Origin: Halorubrum sp. Atlit-26R
Lineage (GTDB): Archaea > Halobacteriota > Halobacteria > Halobacteriales > Haloferacaceae
Direction: 5' to 3'
Length of the DNA: 64,000 nucleotides
NCBI RefSeq assembly: GCF_003666015.1
Contig: NZ_QPLT01000009.1
Span: forward strand, 1 to 64,000
The position numbers were made by a program, and so were the translations under genes. Within the stretch, counting starts at the first letter, position 1. Each line of letters opens with the position of its first letter. Positions 17,292-25,465 of the stretch are shown here, piece by piece. The notes beneath the pieces were generated by a model, which had not been told where the DNA came from, made no database searches, and was given only the letters and a program-made list of their open reading frames with translations.

Positions 17292-17948
17292 ATGCCACAG
17301 CAGAAGGCCGACTACGCAGACGAGACGGAAATCGACGCGGAATTAGACGAGCTTCCCGATGACGAGACCGTCGAGGAGACGGTCGCGAACTTAGAGGAGC
17401 GCGGCTTCGACGTGATCGTCGTCGACGACGCCGACGAGGCGCTGGAGGCCGTGACGTCGCGGATCCCCGCGGGGGTCTCGGTGATGAACGGGCACTCGAC
17501 GACGCTCGAAGAGATCGGGTTCGACGAGTTCCTGAGCGAGGGCGACCACGAGTGGGAGAGCCTCCCGGACCAGATCTGGGGCATCGACGACGACGCGGAG
17601 CGACAGGCCGCGCGCCGCGAGTCGCAGACGGCCGACTACTTCCTCGGCGGGATCAACGCGGTCGCGCAGACGGGCGAGCTCGTCGCCGCCGACCTCTCCG
17701 GCAGCCGGATCGGCGCGTACCCGTTCGCCGCGGGCAACGTCGTCATCGTCACCGGGACCAACAAGATCGTCCCGACGCTCGACGACGCGCTCGACCGCCT
17801 TGAGTCGGTCGCGTACCCGCTGGAGAACGAGCGCGCGCAGGAGGCGTACGGCGTCGAGTCCGCCATCGCGAAGCAGCTGATCTACCGGCGCGAGACCGAG
17901 GAGGGCCGCACGACGGTCGTCCTCGTGCGCGAGCAGCTCGGGTACTGA
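17292..17948 (+). CDS. LUD-domain (lactate utilisation LutC/YkgG-like) protein
   Basis: 218 residues. The LUD fold is recognised from A-G-V-S-V-M-N-G-H-S-T-T-L-E-E-I-G (ligand loop, residues about 60-75), D-Y-F-L-G-G-I-N-A-V-A-Q-T-G-E-L-V, and the C-terminal G-N-V-V-I-V-T-G-T-N-K-I-V-P-T-L-D-D-A. LutC-type proteins serve in L-lactate oxidation with LutA and LutB. No lutA or lutB is adjacent here, so the protein is an orphan member whose substrate is uncertain. The preceding 290 bp from the thermosome stop holds no gene that can be supported. Confidence 0.85.
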   Translation: MPQQKADYADETEIDAELDELPDDETVEETVANLEERGFDVIVVDDADEALEAVTSRIPAGVSVMNGHSTTLEEIGFDEFLSEGDHEWESLPDQIWGIDDDAERQAARRESQTADYFLGGINAVAQTGELVAADLSGSRIGAYPFAAGNVVIVTGTNKIVPTLDDALDRLESVAYPLENERAQEAYGVESAIAKQLIYRRETEEGRTTVVLVREQLGY

Positions 17949-18092
17949 GCGGTTCGCGTCACTCGCGAGCGGCACGTGCCGACGCGTCACACGCTTTCTT
18001 CCCCCTTTCGACGACCGTTAGCGTCCGCCGCGCGACGACCGACACCGCAATCCGTTTTTACTATCTCCGAGAACCCCCGCCTAGGTCCCACC

Positions 18093-18914
18093 ATGGCGCC
18101 CGCCACAGCGGAACTCTCGACGGACGCGTGTACCCTCCCCGACGGACGAACCCTCTCGTACGCGACCGGCGGCGACCCGGACGGAATCCCGGTCGTCGTC
18201 CACCACGGCACCCCCGGATCGCGGCTGTTCGGGGCCCTGCTGTCGGAGCCCGCGGCCGAGGTCGGCGTTCGGCTCCTCGTCCCCGACCGCCCGGGATACG
18301 GCCGCTCGTCGCCGCCGCCGGGTGACTGGTCGTGGACGGATTGGCCGGCCGACCTCGGCGCGCTCCTCGACGCGGAGTCGGTCGACCGGGCCGGCGCCCT
18401 CGGCTTCTCCGGCGGCGGCCCGTTCGCGCTCGCCGCCGCGCGCGACGACCGAGTGAGCCGCGTCGGGCTGGTGAGCAGCGTCGTTCCCCCGGCCGAGAAC
18501 GCCCTCGCGACGCTCGCGTCGGTCCCGTTCGCGCTGCGCGCCGTGTTCCGAATCTCCGACGTGGTCGCGTCTCTCTCCGGACCGAGCGCGGTCGTCTCGC
18601 AGTACACCGACCGCTCCGTCTCCGACCCGGTCGCCGAGGCGGTGGCGGCCGACTTCCACGAGGCCCTCGACCGCGGCGCCCGGGCGGTCGAACGCGAGAA
18701 CCGGGCGTTCGCGAGCGCGTCGCTCGACACCGATTCGGTCGGTGTCCCGGTCCGCGCGTGGCACGGCACGAGCGACGAGAACACGCCGCTTTCGCCCGTG
18801 CGCTCGCTCGTCGAAGCGACCGACGGAACGCTGGAGACCGTCGAGGCCGACCACCTCGGGACGCTGCTCGACCGTCGGCGGGCAGCGTTGGAGTGGATCG
18901 GTCGGGAGGAGTGA
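18093..18914 (+). CDS. Alpha/beta hydrolase
   Basis: 273 residues from ATG 18093 (M-A-P-A-T-A-E-L-S-T-D). The oxyanion loop H-H-G-T-P-G-S-R-L-F and the nucleophile elbow G-F-S-G-G-G-P-F-A-L (Ser near residue 107) are clear. The acid lies in the A-W-H-G-T-S-D-E-N strand, and the catalytic His is in A-D-H-L-G-T-L near the C terminus. An esterase/lipase-like fold with small lid region; substrate not predictable. In-frame sequence upstream of this ATG is basic and not conserved-looking. Followed by the tRNA-Lys repeat region. Confidence 0.85.
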   Translation: MAPATAELSTDACTLPDGRTLSYATGGDPDGIPVVVHHGTPGSRLFGALLSEPAAEVGVRLLVPDRPGYGRSSPPPGDWSWTDWPADLGALLDAESVDRAGALGFSGGGPFALAAARDDRVSRVGLVSSVVPPAENALATLASVPFALRAVFRISDVVASLSGPSAVVSQYTDRSVSDPVAEAVAADFHEALDRGARAVERENRAFASASLDTDSVGVPVRAWHGTSDENTPLSPVRSLVEATDGTLETVEADHLGTLLDRRRAALEWIGREE

Positions 18915-18928
18915 CCGCTATTTAAACC

Positions 18929-19329
18929 CCTCCGCACAGCCCTGCCGCTCGCGGTGTTGCTCGCGGCGGCGACAGCGGGCCGGGAGGGATCCACGCGAGC
19001 GCAGCGAGCGTGGGTCAGTCGCGTCCGTGACCGAGCGAAGTGAAGGGAACGGACGCGACGGAATTCGAACTACGCCCAGACGTGCTCGTTCGCTTCGCTC
19101 ACTGCGCGCGACTGGTCTCTTCGAATCCCTCCCGACCGGTTCCCTCACCTCCTCGCTGTCGCTCGGCGGTTCGGTACACGGGCCGGGAGGGATTCGAACC
19201 AAAGCCAGAGGTTCCTGCTCGCTTCGCTGCGCGGGCTGCCTCTGGCAGGGTTCGAACACTCCCTCCGCACAGCACCGCCGCTCGCGATTTTGCTCGCGGC
19301 GGTACAGCGGGCCGGGAGGGATTCGAACC
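18929..19329. repeat. Scattered copies of the tRNA-Lys 3' end
   Basis: This stretch has no supportable gene. It carries repeated pieces of the 3' half of the adjacent tRNA-Lys. GGGCCGGGAGGGATTCGAAC is present in the tRNA (from 19309) and again at 19181-19200. A shorter form, GGGCCGGGAGGGAT, lies at 18977-18990. An inverted piece, TTCGAATCCCTCCCG, lies at 19120-19134. In addition, the 60-bp block 18929-18990 (CCTCCGCACAGC ... GCTCGCGGCGG ... GGGAGGGAT) is repeated with a few changes at 19262-19322. The pattern suggests repeated insertion/excision or recombination at the tRNA 3' end. Confidence 0.75.
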
Positions 19330-19381
19330 CCCGACCGTCCGGTTAAAAGCCGGACGCTCTCCCTAACTGAGCTACCGGCCC
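19308..19381 (-). tRNA. tRNA-Lys (anticodon TTT)
   Basis: A complete 74-base cloverleaf on the minus strand. Acceptor GGGCCGG (19381-19375) pairs with CCGGCCC (19315-19309), with discriminator G at 19308. The D arm is T-A-G-C-T-C-A-G-T-T-A-G-G-G-A-G-A-G-C. The anticodon stem GTCCGG/CCGGAC encloses loop CTTTTAA with TTT at positions 34-36. The T arm is GGGGG-TTCGAAT-CCC(T)C. No intron and no encoded CCA. Reads UUU, decoding AAA and AAG. Confidence 0.95.
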
Positions 19382-19486
19382 AGACGACTCCGGGTAGGGT
19401 CAGCCGAGGGATAAACGTTTAGAACCGCGGCAGGGGTCGACGTCGCCACCCGAAACGGTTTCCCGGCCCCAGCCGTCGCCGCGATC

Positions 19487-20842
19487 ATGGAGTTCGACAT
19501 GCGCGCGTTCGCGGCCGACCTCTGTCGGCACCGCTCGACCGCCGGCGAGGAGGCGGCCGCGGCCGCGTTCGTCGCGGAGCGACTCGCCGACCTCGGCTTC
19601 GAGACGTACGCCTGGGACGCCGACCCCGCCGTCCTCGCCGACCACCCCTCCTTCCCGGACGACCTCGACGCGGCGGCCGTCGAGGGACGGCGCAGCGTCG
19701 CGGGCGTCCTCGAACTGGGCGGCGCGGCCGACGCGGGCGACGCGGGCGGCGAGAGCGGCGGCGACGATCCGGCCCCCACGCTCGTCCTGAACGGCCACCT
19801 CGACGTCGTCCCCGCCGAGCCGTCCGAGTGGTCGAGCGACCCCTTCGAGCCGGTATGGCGCGACGACGCGGGGACCGCGTCCGCGAACGCGGACGCCGGC
19901 GGCGACGCGTCCGGCGAGACGCTCACCGCCCGCGGCGCGGCCGACATGAAGAGCGGACTCGCGGCCTGCGTCGGCGCGGCCGTGGACCTGCGGGACGGCG
20001 TCGCGGACGGTGCCGTTACCCTCCCACGGGCCGGCCTCCGGCTCGTCGTCGAGGCCGTCGCGGGCGAGGAGGACGGGGGCTACGGCGCGGCGACCGCCGC
20101 GCTCGCGAACCCGTATCCCTTCGAGCGCGACGCGGCGATCGTCGCCGAGCCGACCGAGCTGCGTCCCGTCGTCGCCTGCGAGGGGTCGCTCATGGCCCGG
20201 CTGGAGATCGACGGGCGGAGCGCGCACGCCGCCACGCGCTGGCGCGGCGAGGACGTGCTCCCGCGGTTCGAGGCGATTCGAGAGGCGTTCATGGAGTTGG
20301 AGACGGAGCGTAGCGAGTCGGTCTCGCACCCGCTGTACGGGGAGTTCCCGGTGCCGTGGCCGGTCGTCTGCGGCCGGGTCGAGGCCGGATCGTGGGCGTC
20401 GACGGTGCCGGCGACGCTCGACGCGGAGTTCCGGATCGGCGTCGCGCCCGGCGAGACCGTCGCCGAGGTGGAGGCGGCGTTCCGCGAGCGGCTGGAGCGG
20501 GTCGCGGCCGAGGACCCCTGGCTCCGGGAGCATCCGCCCCGGTTCGAGCGGTTCTCGGTCCAGTTCGAGCCCGCGGAGATCGCGGTCGACGAGCCGGTCG
20601 TCGAGGCGGTCCGCGCCGGCCTCGTCGCGACCGGGCTCCCGGACGTCGAACCGCGGGGCGCGACGTACGGCGCGGATTCGCGACACCTCGTCGCGGCCGG
20701 GATCCCGGCGGTGCTGTTCGGCCCGGGAACCATCGACGAGGCGCACTACCCGGACGAGACGATCGCGTGGGGCGAGGTGGTCCGAGCGCGGGCGGCGATC
20801 GCCGCGGCCGCGGCGCGGTTCGCGGTCGACTACGCGGCGTAG
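19487..20842 (+). CDS. M20-family metallopeptidase/deacylase
   Basis: 451 residues. The di-zinc M20 motifs are visible: L-N-G-H-L-D-V-V-P (His, Asp), R-G-A-A-D-M-K-S-G-L-A-A (bridging Asp), A-G-E-E-D-G-G-Y-G (catalytic Glu pair) and the C-terminal G-T-I-D-E-A-H-Y-P-D-E metal His. A dimerisation domain begins around E-G-S-L-M-A-R-L-E-I-D-G-R-S-A-H-A. Two acidic, glycine-rich inserts (about 83-95 and 124-145) are haloarchaeal additions. It resembles ArgE/DapE/acetylornithine deacetylase-like proteins, but arginine synthesis here has its own LysW-type hydrolase at 56.9 kb, so the substrate is open. Confidence 0.87.
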   Translation: MEFDMRAFAADLCRHRSTAGEEAAAAAFVAERLADLGFETYAWDADPAVLADHPSFPDDLDAAAVEGRRSVAGVLELGGAADAGDAGGESGGDDPAPTLVLNGHLDVVPAEPSEWSSDPFEPVWRDDAGTASANADAGGDASGETLTARGAADMKSGLAACVGAAVDLRDGVADGAVTLPRAGLRLVVEAVAGEEDGGYGAATAALANPYPFERDAAIVAEPTELRPVVACEGSLMARLEIDGRSAHAATRWRGEDVLPRFEAIREAFMELETERSESVSHPLYGEFPVPWPVVCGRVEAGSWASTVPATLDAEFRIGVAPGETVAEVEAAFRERLERVAAEDPWLREHPPRFERFSVQFEPAEIAVDEPVVEAVRAGLVATGLPDVEPRGATYGADSRHLVAAGIPAVLFGPGTIDEAHYPDETIAWGEVVRARAAIAAAAARFAVDYAA

Positions 20843-20856
20843 TCGATCGGCGGCGC

Positions 20857-21525
20857 TCAGTCTCCCCGCTCGTCGTCGAGGTACTCGTCGACCGCGTCGG
20901 CGACGATCTCGCCCGGCTCGACGTTCTCCATCGAGGCGCGGCGGCGCAGTTCCACGTAGGTGTCGGCCGGCAGCCGGAGCTGGAGCCGTCCGAGTTCGAC
21001 GCCCGCCTCGCGGACGGCGGCCTCGACGTCGGCGCCGTCGTTGACCGCGGACGCGATCGCCCGGACCTCCCGCACCGTGAGACCGCCGTCTATCGCCGCC
21101 CACGCGAGCAGGTAGCGGTCCCGCCCGCCGAGCCGCGCGACGTGTTTCGCGGCGCTCGGCGCGATCCGCCCGTTGGCGACCTGCCTGCGGATCGCCTGCG
21201 GGAGGTCGTGGACCCGGGCCCACTTGCGGATGAACGCGACGGAGACGTCCTCGCCCGCCCGCTCTGCGGCCTCCTTGTACGAGCCGACGCCGCGGACGAG
21301 CGCGGCGCAGGCGGCGGCGCCGCGCAGCATCAGGACGTTGTCGCCGTCGCCCACGTCGCCGGCCGCGAAGCGGGCCACCGTCTCCGCGGCCTCGGCGACG
21401 CTGTCGGGGTCGTTCGGGTCGAACCCCACCGCGTCCGCGGCCCGGTCGCCCGTCACCGCCGGGTCCGACCGGACCACCGGCTCGCCGACGGGGGACCGCC
21501 GGTCAGCGCGTGACTCCTCGGTCAT
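20857..21525 (-). CDS. Haloarchaeal ParB/KorB-like HTH protein (DUF7119-type)
   Basis: 222 residues from ATG 21523-21525 (M-T-E-E-S-R-A-D-R-R). The central part (about residues 80-140) resembles the helix-turn-helix of ParB/KorB proteins: S-Y-K-E-A-A-E-R-A-G, V-A-F-I-R-K-W-A-R-V-H-D-L-P-Q-A-I-R-R-Q-V and G-R-I-A-P-S-A-A-K-H-V-A-R-L. The C terminus (L-Q-L-R-L-P-A-D-T-Y-V-E-L-R-R-R-A) looks like a ribbon-helix-helix strand-helix unit. No ParA is adjacent, and the N-terminal ParB nuclease box is absent. Probably a DNA-binding regulator; the family label is from memory. Confidence 0.75.
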   Translation of the reverse strand: MTEESRADRRSPVGEPVVRSDPAVTGDRAADAVGFDPNDPDSVAEAAETVARFAAGDVGDGDNVLMLRGAAACAALVRGVGSYKEAAERAGEDVSVAFIRKWARVHDLPQAIRRQVANGRIAPSAAKHVARLGGRDRYLLAWAAIDGGLTVREVRAIASAVNDGADVEAAVREAGVELGRLQLRLPADTYVELRRRASMENVEPGEIVADAVDEYLDDERGD

Positions 21526-21684
21526 ACCACTCCCTTCGGGGCCGCGGGTATAAACGCCGGGCACCGGGGCGGAACTCGCCCGAACGCCGGACGCCCGTCG
21601 CCGGCCGTCGACGCTCTCTCCCACCTCGCGGGCCGTCGGCGCCTCGCCGGTCGTCTGCGCCTCGCCGGTCGTCCGCGCCTCGCC

Positions 21685-22395
21685 CTACTTCGCGGTCCGG
21701 GGCGCCGCGTCGTCGTCCTCCTCGCCCACGCCCCTCGCGTACAGGACGTAGGAGTACGCGACGGTGGCCGCGGCGGTCGCGAGCGCCGGGCCGACGAGGA
21801 AGTAGACCGCGTACTCGCCGGCGAAGAGGCCGGCGACCGCGATCAGCGCCGAGAGCTTGAACAGCCGGGCGCCGAGCGCGTGGGTCCGCTTCCAGACGGC
21901 GTCGTCGCTGAGCGTCCACGGCGTCCGGATCCCGACGAACCAGTTCGGCTCGACGTGCGGGAGCAGCGTCCCGACGTAGTAGAACAGCGCGGCCCCGCCC
22001 GCCAGCGCGAGCGTCGTCACGTCGACCGCGTAGCCGAGGTTGACGGCGAGCACTGCGAGGTGGAGTGCGATGAGAAACGCCGTGAACACGACCACGAACC
22101 GGTCGTAGTGGACCCGGAACGCGGCGATGTTTTCGCCGAGGGGGTCGATCCGCGGGAGCAGCGCGAACAGGCCGAGCAGCCCGGCCGCGAGCCCGGGGAC
22201 GAGCCACATCCCGAAGGTTCGGGGGAGCGTTCCGGTCGGCTCGCCGGCGGCGTTCCACCGCGTTACCATCCGCGCGGGGAGGTCCGGCGCGACCGCGAGG
22301 CTGGCGGCGGCGCCGACGGCGACGAGGAGGGCCGCGACGCCGAACCGGAGCCGCGTGGAGAGTCGAGGCGTGGCGGGCGGGGATTCGGAGGGCAT
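21685..22395 (-). CDS. SdpI/YhfL-like membrane protein (DUF1648-type)
   Basis: 236 residues from ATG 22393-22395. About six transmembrane helices. The loop after the first helix has P-D-L-P-A-R-M-V-T-R-W-N-A-A-G-E-P-T-G, the signature of the DUF1648 region (P-x-x-x-x-x-H-W-N-x-x-G-x-x). The later part reads G-T-L-L-P-H-V-E-P-N-W-F-V-G-I-R-T-P-W-T-L and W-x-x-T-H, both hallmarks of SdpI immunity-type proteins. SdpI in Bacillus protects against a killing peptide. In haloarchaea the role is unknown. Ends with an acidic cytoplasmic tail. Divergent from the TPR gene. Confidence 0.85.
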   Translation of the reverse strand: MPSESPPATPRLSTRLRFGVAALLVAVGAAASLAVAPDLPARMVTRWNAAGEPTGTLPRTFGMWLVPGLAAGLLGLFALLPRIDPLGENIAAFRVHYDRFVVVFTAFLIALHLAVLAVNLGYAVDVTTLALAGGAALFYYVGTLLPHVEPNWFVGIRTPWTLSDDAVWKRTHALGARLFKLSALIAVAGLFAGEYAVYFLVGPALATAAATVAYSYVLYARGVGEEDDDAAPRTAK

Positions 22396-22504
22396 GCGCG
22401 CGGAGCAACGGTCCGCAGCGGTAAAAGCGTCCACCCGTGGGAGTCGCCCCCGTGGGACCCGGTGCGACGCAACCCTTACGCGTCGTGACCGCCAATCCGC
22501 GGGC

Positions 22505-23440
22505 ATGACCGACGAACGCGACGACGACGGCCACGAGTTCTCCTCGGGGCAGGGCGTCGACGCCGACTACGACGCGTTCACGCTGGACCCGCCGGAGCTG
22601 GGCGAGGACCCGAGCCGCGTCGACCCCGTCGACTCCCGCGTGTTGACCGAGGAGCTGGACCGCCGGAACATCGGCAGCGAGGACGTCGACGTCGAGCAGC
22701 TGATCGACGTGGGCCTCTCGTACATGGGGATCAACCGCTTCGAGGAGGCGACGGAGACGTTCGAGCGCGCCGCCAACTTCGCCGAGGAGGACTCGCTGGA
22801 GGCCCAGGAGGCGTGGGTGAACAAGGGCGCCGCACACGCCCAGTTGGAGGAGTTCGACCAGGCGATCGGCGCGTACCAGGAGGCGCTGCGCATCGACGAG
22901 GAGTCGGAGCACGCCGCGACCGCGGAGACGAACCTCGCGTACGCGCTCTGGGAGTCCGGGCAGGGCGAGCAGGCGCTCGAACACGCCGAGCGCGCCGTCG
23001 AGACCGACCCCCGCTTCGCGGAAGCGTGGTACAACCGCGGGTTCCTGCTGGTCGAGCGCGGGCTCGCCGAGGACGCGGTCAAGTGCTTCGACAACGCGAT
23101 CCGCCTCGGCTACCGCGACGCGGGCGTCCTCGAAGAGAAGGCGCGGGCGCTCGAAGAGGCGGGCGAGCACGAGCAGGCCGAGGAGGTCGCCGACCGCGCC
23201 GAGGAGCTCCGCCGCGAGACCGAAGAACAGATGATCGAAGAGCAGACCGGGCAGGCGCCCGGCCCCGGCGGGCAGGCTCCGCAGGGCGGTCGCGGCGGAC
23301 AGGGCGGTGCCGGCGGTCCCGGGGGCCAGCCCGGCGGCCGCGGCGGGCAGGGCGGTCGTCGCGGCGACCGTACCGGCCAGGACGGCGAGGCCGAGGGCCC
23401 GGAGCGAGAGCTTCAGGGCGAGGGGCCCGAGGGCTTCTGA
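22505..23440 (+). CDS. Tetratricopeptide repeat protein
   Basis: 311 residues from ATG 22505 (M-T-D-E-R-D-D-D-G). Residues about 75-235 hold four to five TPR units, for example A-W-V-N-K-G-A-A-H-A-Q-L-E-E-F-D-Q-A-I-G and A-E-A-W-Y-N-R-G-F-L-L-V-E-R-G-L. They are preceded by an acidic N-terminal region and followed by a 60-residue low-complexity tail rich in G, Q, P and R. The TPR superhelix is a protein-protein interaction scaffold. The stop (23438-23440) directly abuts the ATG of the DUF424 gene, so the two are cotranscribed and coupled. No enzymatic motif. Confidence 0.87.
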   Translation: MTDERDDDGHEFSSGQGVDADYDAFTLDPPELGEDPSRVDPVDSRVLTEELDRRNIGSEDVDVEQLIDVGLSYMGINRFEEATETFERAANFAEEDSLEAQEAWVNKGAAHAQLEEFDQAIGAYQEALRIDEESEHAATAETNLAYALWESGQGEQALEHAERAVETDPRFAEAWYNRGFLLVERGLAEDAVKCFDNAIRLGYRDAGVLEEKARALEEAGEHEQAEEVADRAEELRRETEEQMIEEQTGQAPGPGGQAPQGGRGGQGGAGGPGGQPGGRGGQGGRRGDRTGQDGEAEGPERELQGEGPEGF

Positions 23441-23740
23441 ATGCTGCTGCGCGAGCGCGAGACCGCCGAGGGCCGGCTCGTCTCCGTCTGCGACCCCGAC
23501 TGCCTCGGCGAGACGTACGAGGACGGGCCGGTCACGCTCACCGTGAGCGAGGAGTTCTACGGCGGCGACGACGCCGTCGAGGCGACCGCCGAGGAGGTCG
23601 TTGCGGGGCTTCAGCGCGCGCAGGTCGCGAACATCGTCGGCACCGAGTCCGTCGGCGTCGCCGTCGAGGCCGGCCTCGTCGACGAGGAGACCGTCCTGGA
23701 GTTCGAGGAGACGCGGCACGCGCAGCTGCTCTGGCTGTAG
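23441..23740 (+). CDS. DUF424 archaeal conserved protein
   Basis: 99 residues. Matches the archaea-wide DUF424 family: short N-terminal strand, central C-D-P-D-C-L-G-E-T-Y-E segment, L-T-V-S-E-E-F-Y-G-G, then A-N-I-V-G-T-E-S-V-G-V-A-V-E-A-G-L-V-D. In other archaea it is found near translation genes, and structures resemble RNA-binding folds; function unproven. Begins in the base directly after the TPR stop. Confidence 0.85.
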   Translation: MLLRERETAEGRLVSVCDPDCLGETYEDGPVTLTVSEEFYGGDDAVEATAEEVVAGLQRAQVANIVGTESVGVAVEAGLVDEETVLEFEETRHAQLLWL

Positions 23741-23800
23741 CGGGCTCCGATTTCGCCGGATTCCGAACCGGCTAAGGGCGCGCGCGACGATTCGAACCCG

Positions 23801-24088
23801 ATGAGACGACTCACGCGGAGCGAGCTGGCGTCGCGGGTGGGGCCGCGGCCGCCCTCGGACGCCTTCTGGCGGCGCGCGATCGACCGCGGGGAGGCCGCGC
23901 TCGGGGTCGGCGCGGACGCCGTCGACGGAGAAACGGCGGGGGAGACCGGAGAAGCGGCGGAGCCGCTCGCCACCGGCGACATCGTCGACGTGGGCGACCG
24001 CGCGTTCGTCGTCGTGGGCGCCGAGCGGACGGAGGGCGGCGGCCGGATCTATCGGATCGAACGCGTCGCCGACCGCGACGAGGGCTGA
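23801..24088 (+). CDS. Conserved haloarchaeal hypothetical protein
   Basis: 95 residues. Not recognised. The N terminus (M-R-R-L-T-R-S-E-L-A-S-R-V) is basic and helical. A low-complexity acidic centre (A-D-A-V-D-G-E-T-A-G-E-T-G-E) follows. The C terminus has a beta-rich G-D-I-V-D-V-G-D-R-A-F-V-V-V-G-A-E-R and G-R-I-Y-R-I-E-R pattern suggesting a small barrel. It follows the TPR-DUF424 pair by 60 bp on the same strand and may be the third gene of that transcript. Confidence 0.55.
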   Translation: MRRLTRSELASRVGPRPPSDAFWRRAIDRGEAALGVGADAVDGETAGETGEAAEPLATGDIVDVGDRAFVVVGAERTEGGGRIYRIERVADRDEG

Positions 24089-24120
24089 AGCGGCTCGAAT
24101 TCGGTCGGTGGAGGGCCGGA

Positions 24121-25239
24121 CTACAGGTCCGCGACGTCCTCGATGGCGTCGGTGAGCTCTTTCACGCTCTCGACCGTGTGCTCGCCCATGTGGCCGATCC
24201 GGAACGTCTCCTCGCCGAGGTCGCCGTAGCCGTTCGAGAAGGCCATGTCGTACTCCTCGTTCACCTCCTCGATGGTCGCGGCCACGTCGATCCCCTGTGT
24301 GTTCTCGATACAGGCGACCGTCTGCGACTCGTACCCGTCCTCGGGGAACATCGCGAAGTGCTCGTCGGCCCAGTCGTGGACGTACGTCATCATCTCGCGG
24401 TGGCGCTCGTCGCGGGCGCGGTGGCCCTCCTCCAGCATGTGTTTCATTTGCTTGCGGTACGCTAACATGATCGGGATCGCGGGCGTCGAGTGGGTCTGTC
24501 CCTTCCGGTCGTAGTAGTCGATGGTGCGGCGGAAGCCGCCGTACCACGAGGAGTCGCCCTTTTCGACCTCGCGGTCGTAGGCGTCGTCGCTGACGACGCA
24601 GACCGCGAGCCCCGGCGGCATCGCGAACGCCTTCTGGGTGGACGCGAAGATGGCGTCGATGCCGTGGGCGTCGATGTCGACGTAGTCGCCGCCGAGCGAG
24701 GAGACGGCGTCGACGGCGAAGTAGGTGTCCGGGTACTCCTTCAGGACGTCGCCGATCTCCTCGATCGGGTTACGGACGCCGGTCGAGGACTCGTTCATCA
24801 CGCCCGCGACCATGTCGTACTCGGCGTCGGCGGCCTCGACCGCCTCGCGGACGTCCTCCGGCTTGACCGCCTCGCCCCACTCGTACTCCAGCCGGTCGAC
24901 GTCCTTGCCGAGGCGCTCGGCGACGTTGGCGTAGCGCTCGCTGAACGCGCCGCAGGTCGGGACGAGTACGCGCTCGTCGACGAGGTTCAGCGTCGTCGCC
25001 TCCCAGAACTCCGTGCCCGAACCGGTCAAGATTACGACCTCGTTGTCGGTGCCGAGGAACTCCTTCGTGTCCTCGACGATGGTGGTGTAGAGGTCGGTCA
25101 TCCGGTCCATCCGGTGGCCGAACGTCGACTCCGTCATCGCCTCGATGACGTCGTCGCGGACCTCGGTCGGGCCGGGGATGTACAGCGTCTTGTCGTCGTA
25201 GTCGTCGCGGTATTCGCGTTTCTTCGTCACGGTATCCAC
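24121..25239 (-). CDS. Class V PLP aminotransferase (alanine-glyoxylate/serine-pyruvate type)
   Basis: 372 residues. Fold-type I PLP enzyme of the class V group. Visible are the N-terminal [11 protein letters not shown], the phosphate/ring contacts in [11 protein letters not shown], the Asp of [11 protein letters not shown], and the Schiff-base Lys in [13 protein letters not shown] (about residue 203). The closest named activities are alanine:glyoxylate, serine:pyruvate or phosphoserine aminotransferase. A SerB phosphatase is encoded 8 kb away, but linkage is not evident. Divergent from the permease gene, with a 220-bp shared regulatory gap. Confidence 0.88.
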   Translation of the reverse strand: MDTVTKKREYRDDYDDKTLYIPGPTEVRDDVIEAMTESTFGHRMDRMTDLYTTIVEDTKEFLGTDNEVVILTGSGTEFWEATTLNLVDERVLVPTCGAFSERYANVAERLGKDVDRLEYEWGEAVKPEDVREAVEAADAEYDMVAGVMNESSTGVRNPIEEIGDVLKEYPDTYFAVDAVSSLGGDYVDIDAHGIDAIFASTQKAFAMPPGLAVCVVSDDAYDREVEKGDSSWYGGFRRTIDYYDRKGQTHSTPAIPIMLAYRKQMKHMLEEGHRARDERHREMMTYVHDWADEHFAMFPEDGYESQTVACIENTQGIDVAATIEEVNEEYDMAFSNGYGDLGEETFRIGHMGEHTVESVKELTDAIEDVADL

Positions 25240-25417
25240 CTGATGGATCGTACCGGGACGCGTGAGGGTATGGACCTTGTGTTCCGTTCAAAAGGCGCGA
25301 CGGTCGAACGCTCCGTCACCGGGCGGCTCCGGACCGCCGAATCCCGCGCTCCCTTCCGGAAACGGCGCCGTCGCCCGGATCAACCGGGTTTATACGAACG
25401 GAGGAGAGAAAGAACGT

Positions 25418-25465
25418 ATGATACACGCCCGACGAGTCACAACCGACCGAGGTGGGCCGCCGTGA
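25418..25465 (+). CDS. Possible 15-residue leader ORF before the APC-UspA gene
   Basis: ATG 25418 opens a short frame ([15 protein letters not shown]) whose TGA (25463-25465) overlaps the GTG start of the transporter (25462-25464) as GTGA. A TATA-like TTTATAC at 25389-25395 would place the transcript start near 25415-25420, at this ATG. A GGAGG occurs between the TATA box and the ATG, probably outside the mRNA. It could be a coupled leader peptide or just the untranslated leader; no direct evidence of translation. Confidence 0.35.
   Translation: MIHARRVTTDRGGPP

Noticed and set aside
18925-19305. Additional tRNA genes near tRNA-Lys
   Set aside because: Only T-arm and acceptor pieces are repeated; there is no D arm or anticodon arm to complete a cloverleaf.
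20857-21525. A ParB partition protein
   Set aside because: Only an HTH-like region resembles ParB/KorB; the ParB CTPase/nuclease box and a parA neighbour are missing, so it is listed as a regulator-type protein.
24490-25461. Very long N-terminal extension of the APC-UspA permease frame
   Set aside because: This stretch lies antisense to the class V aminotransferase gene and its promoter; high GC keeps antisense frames open. The conserved permease begins at GTG 25462.
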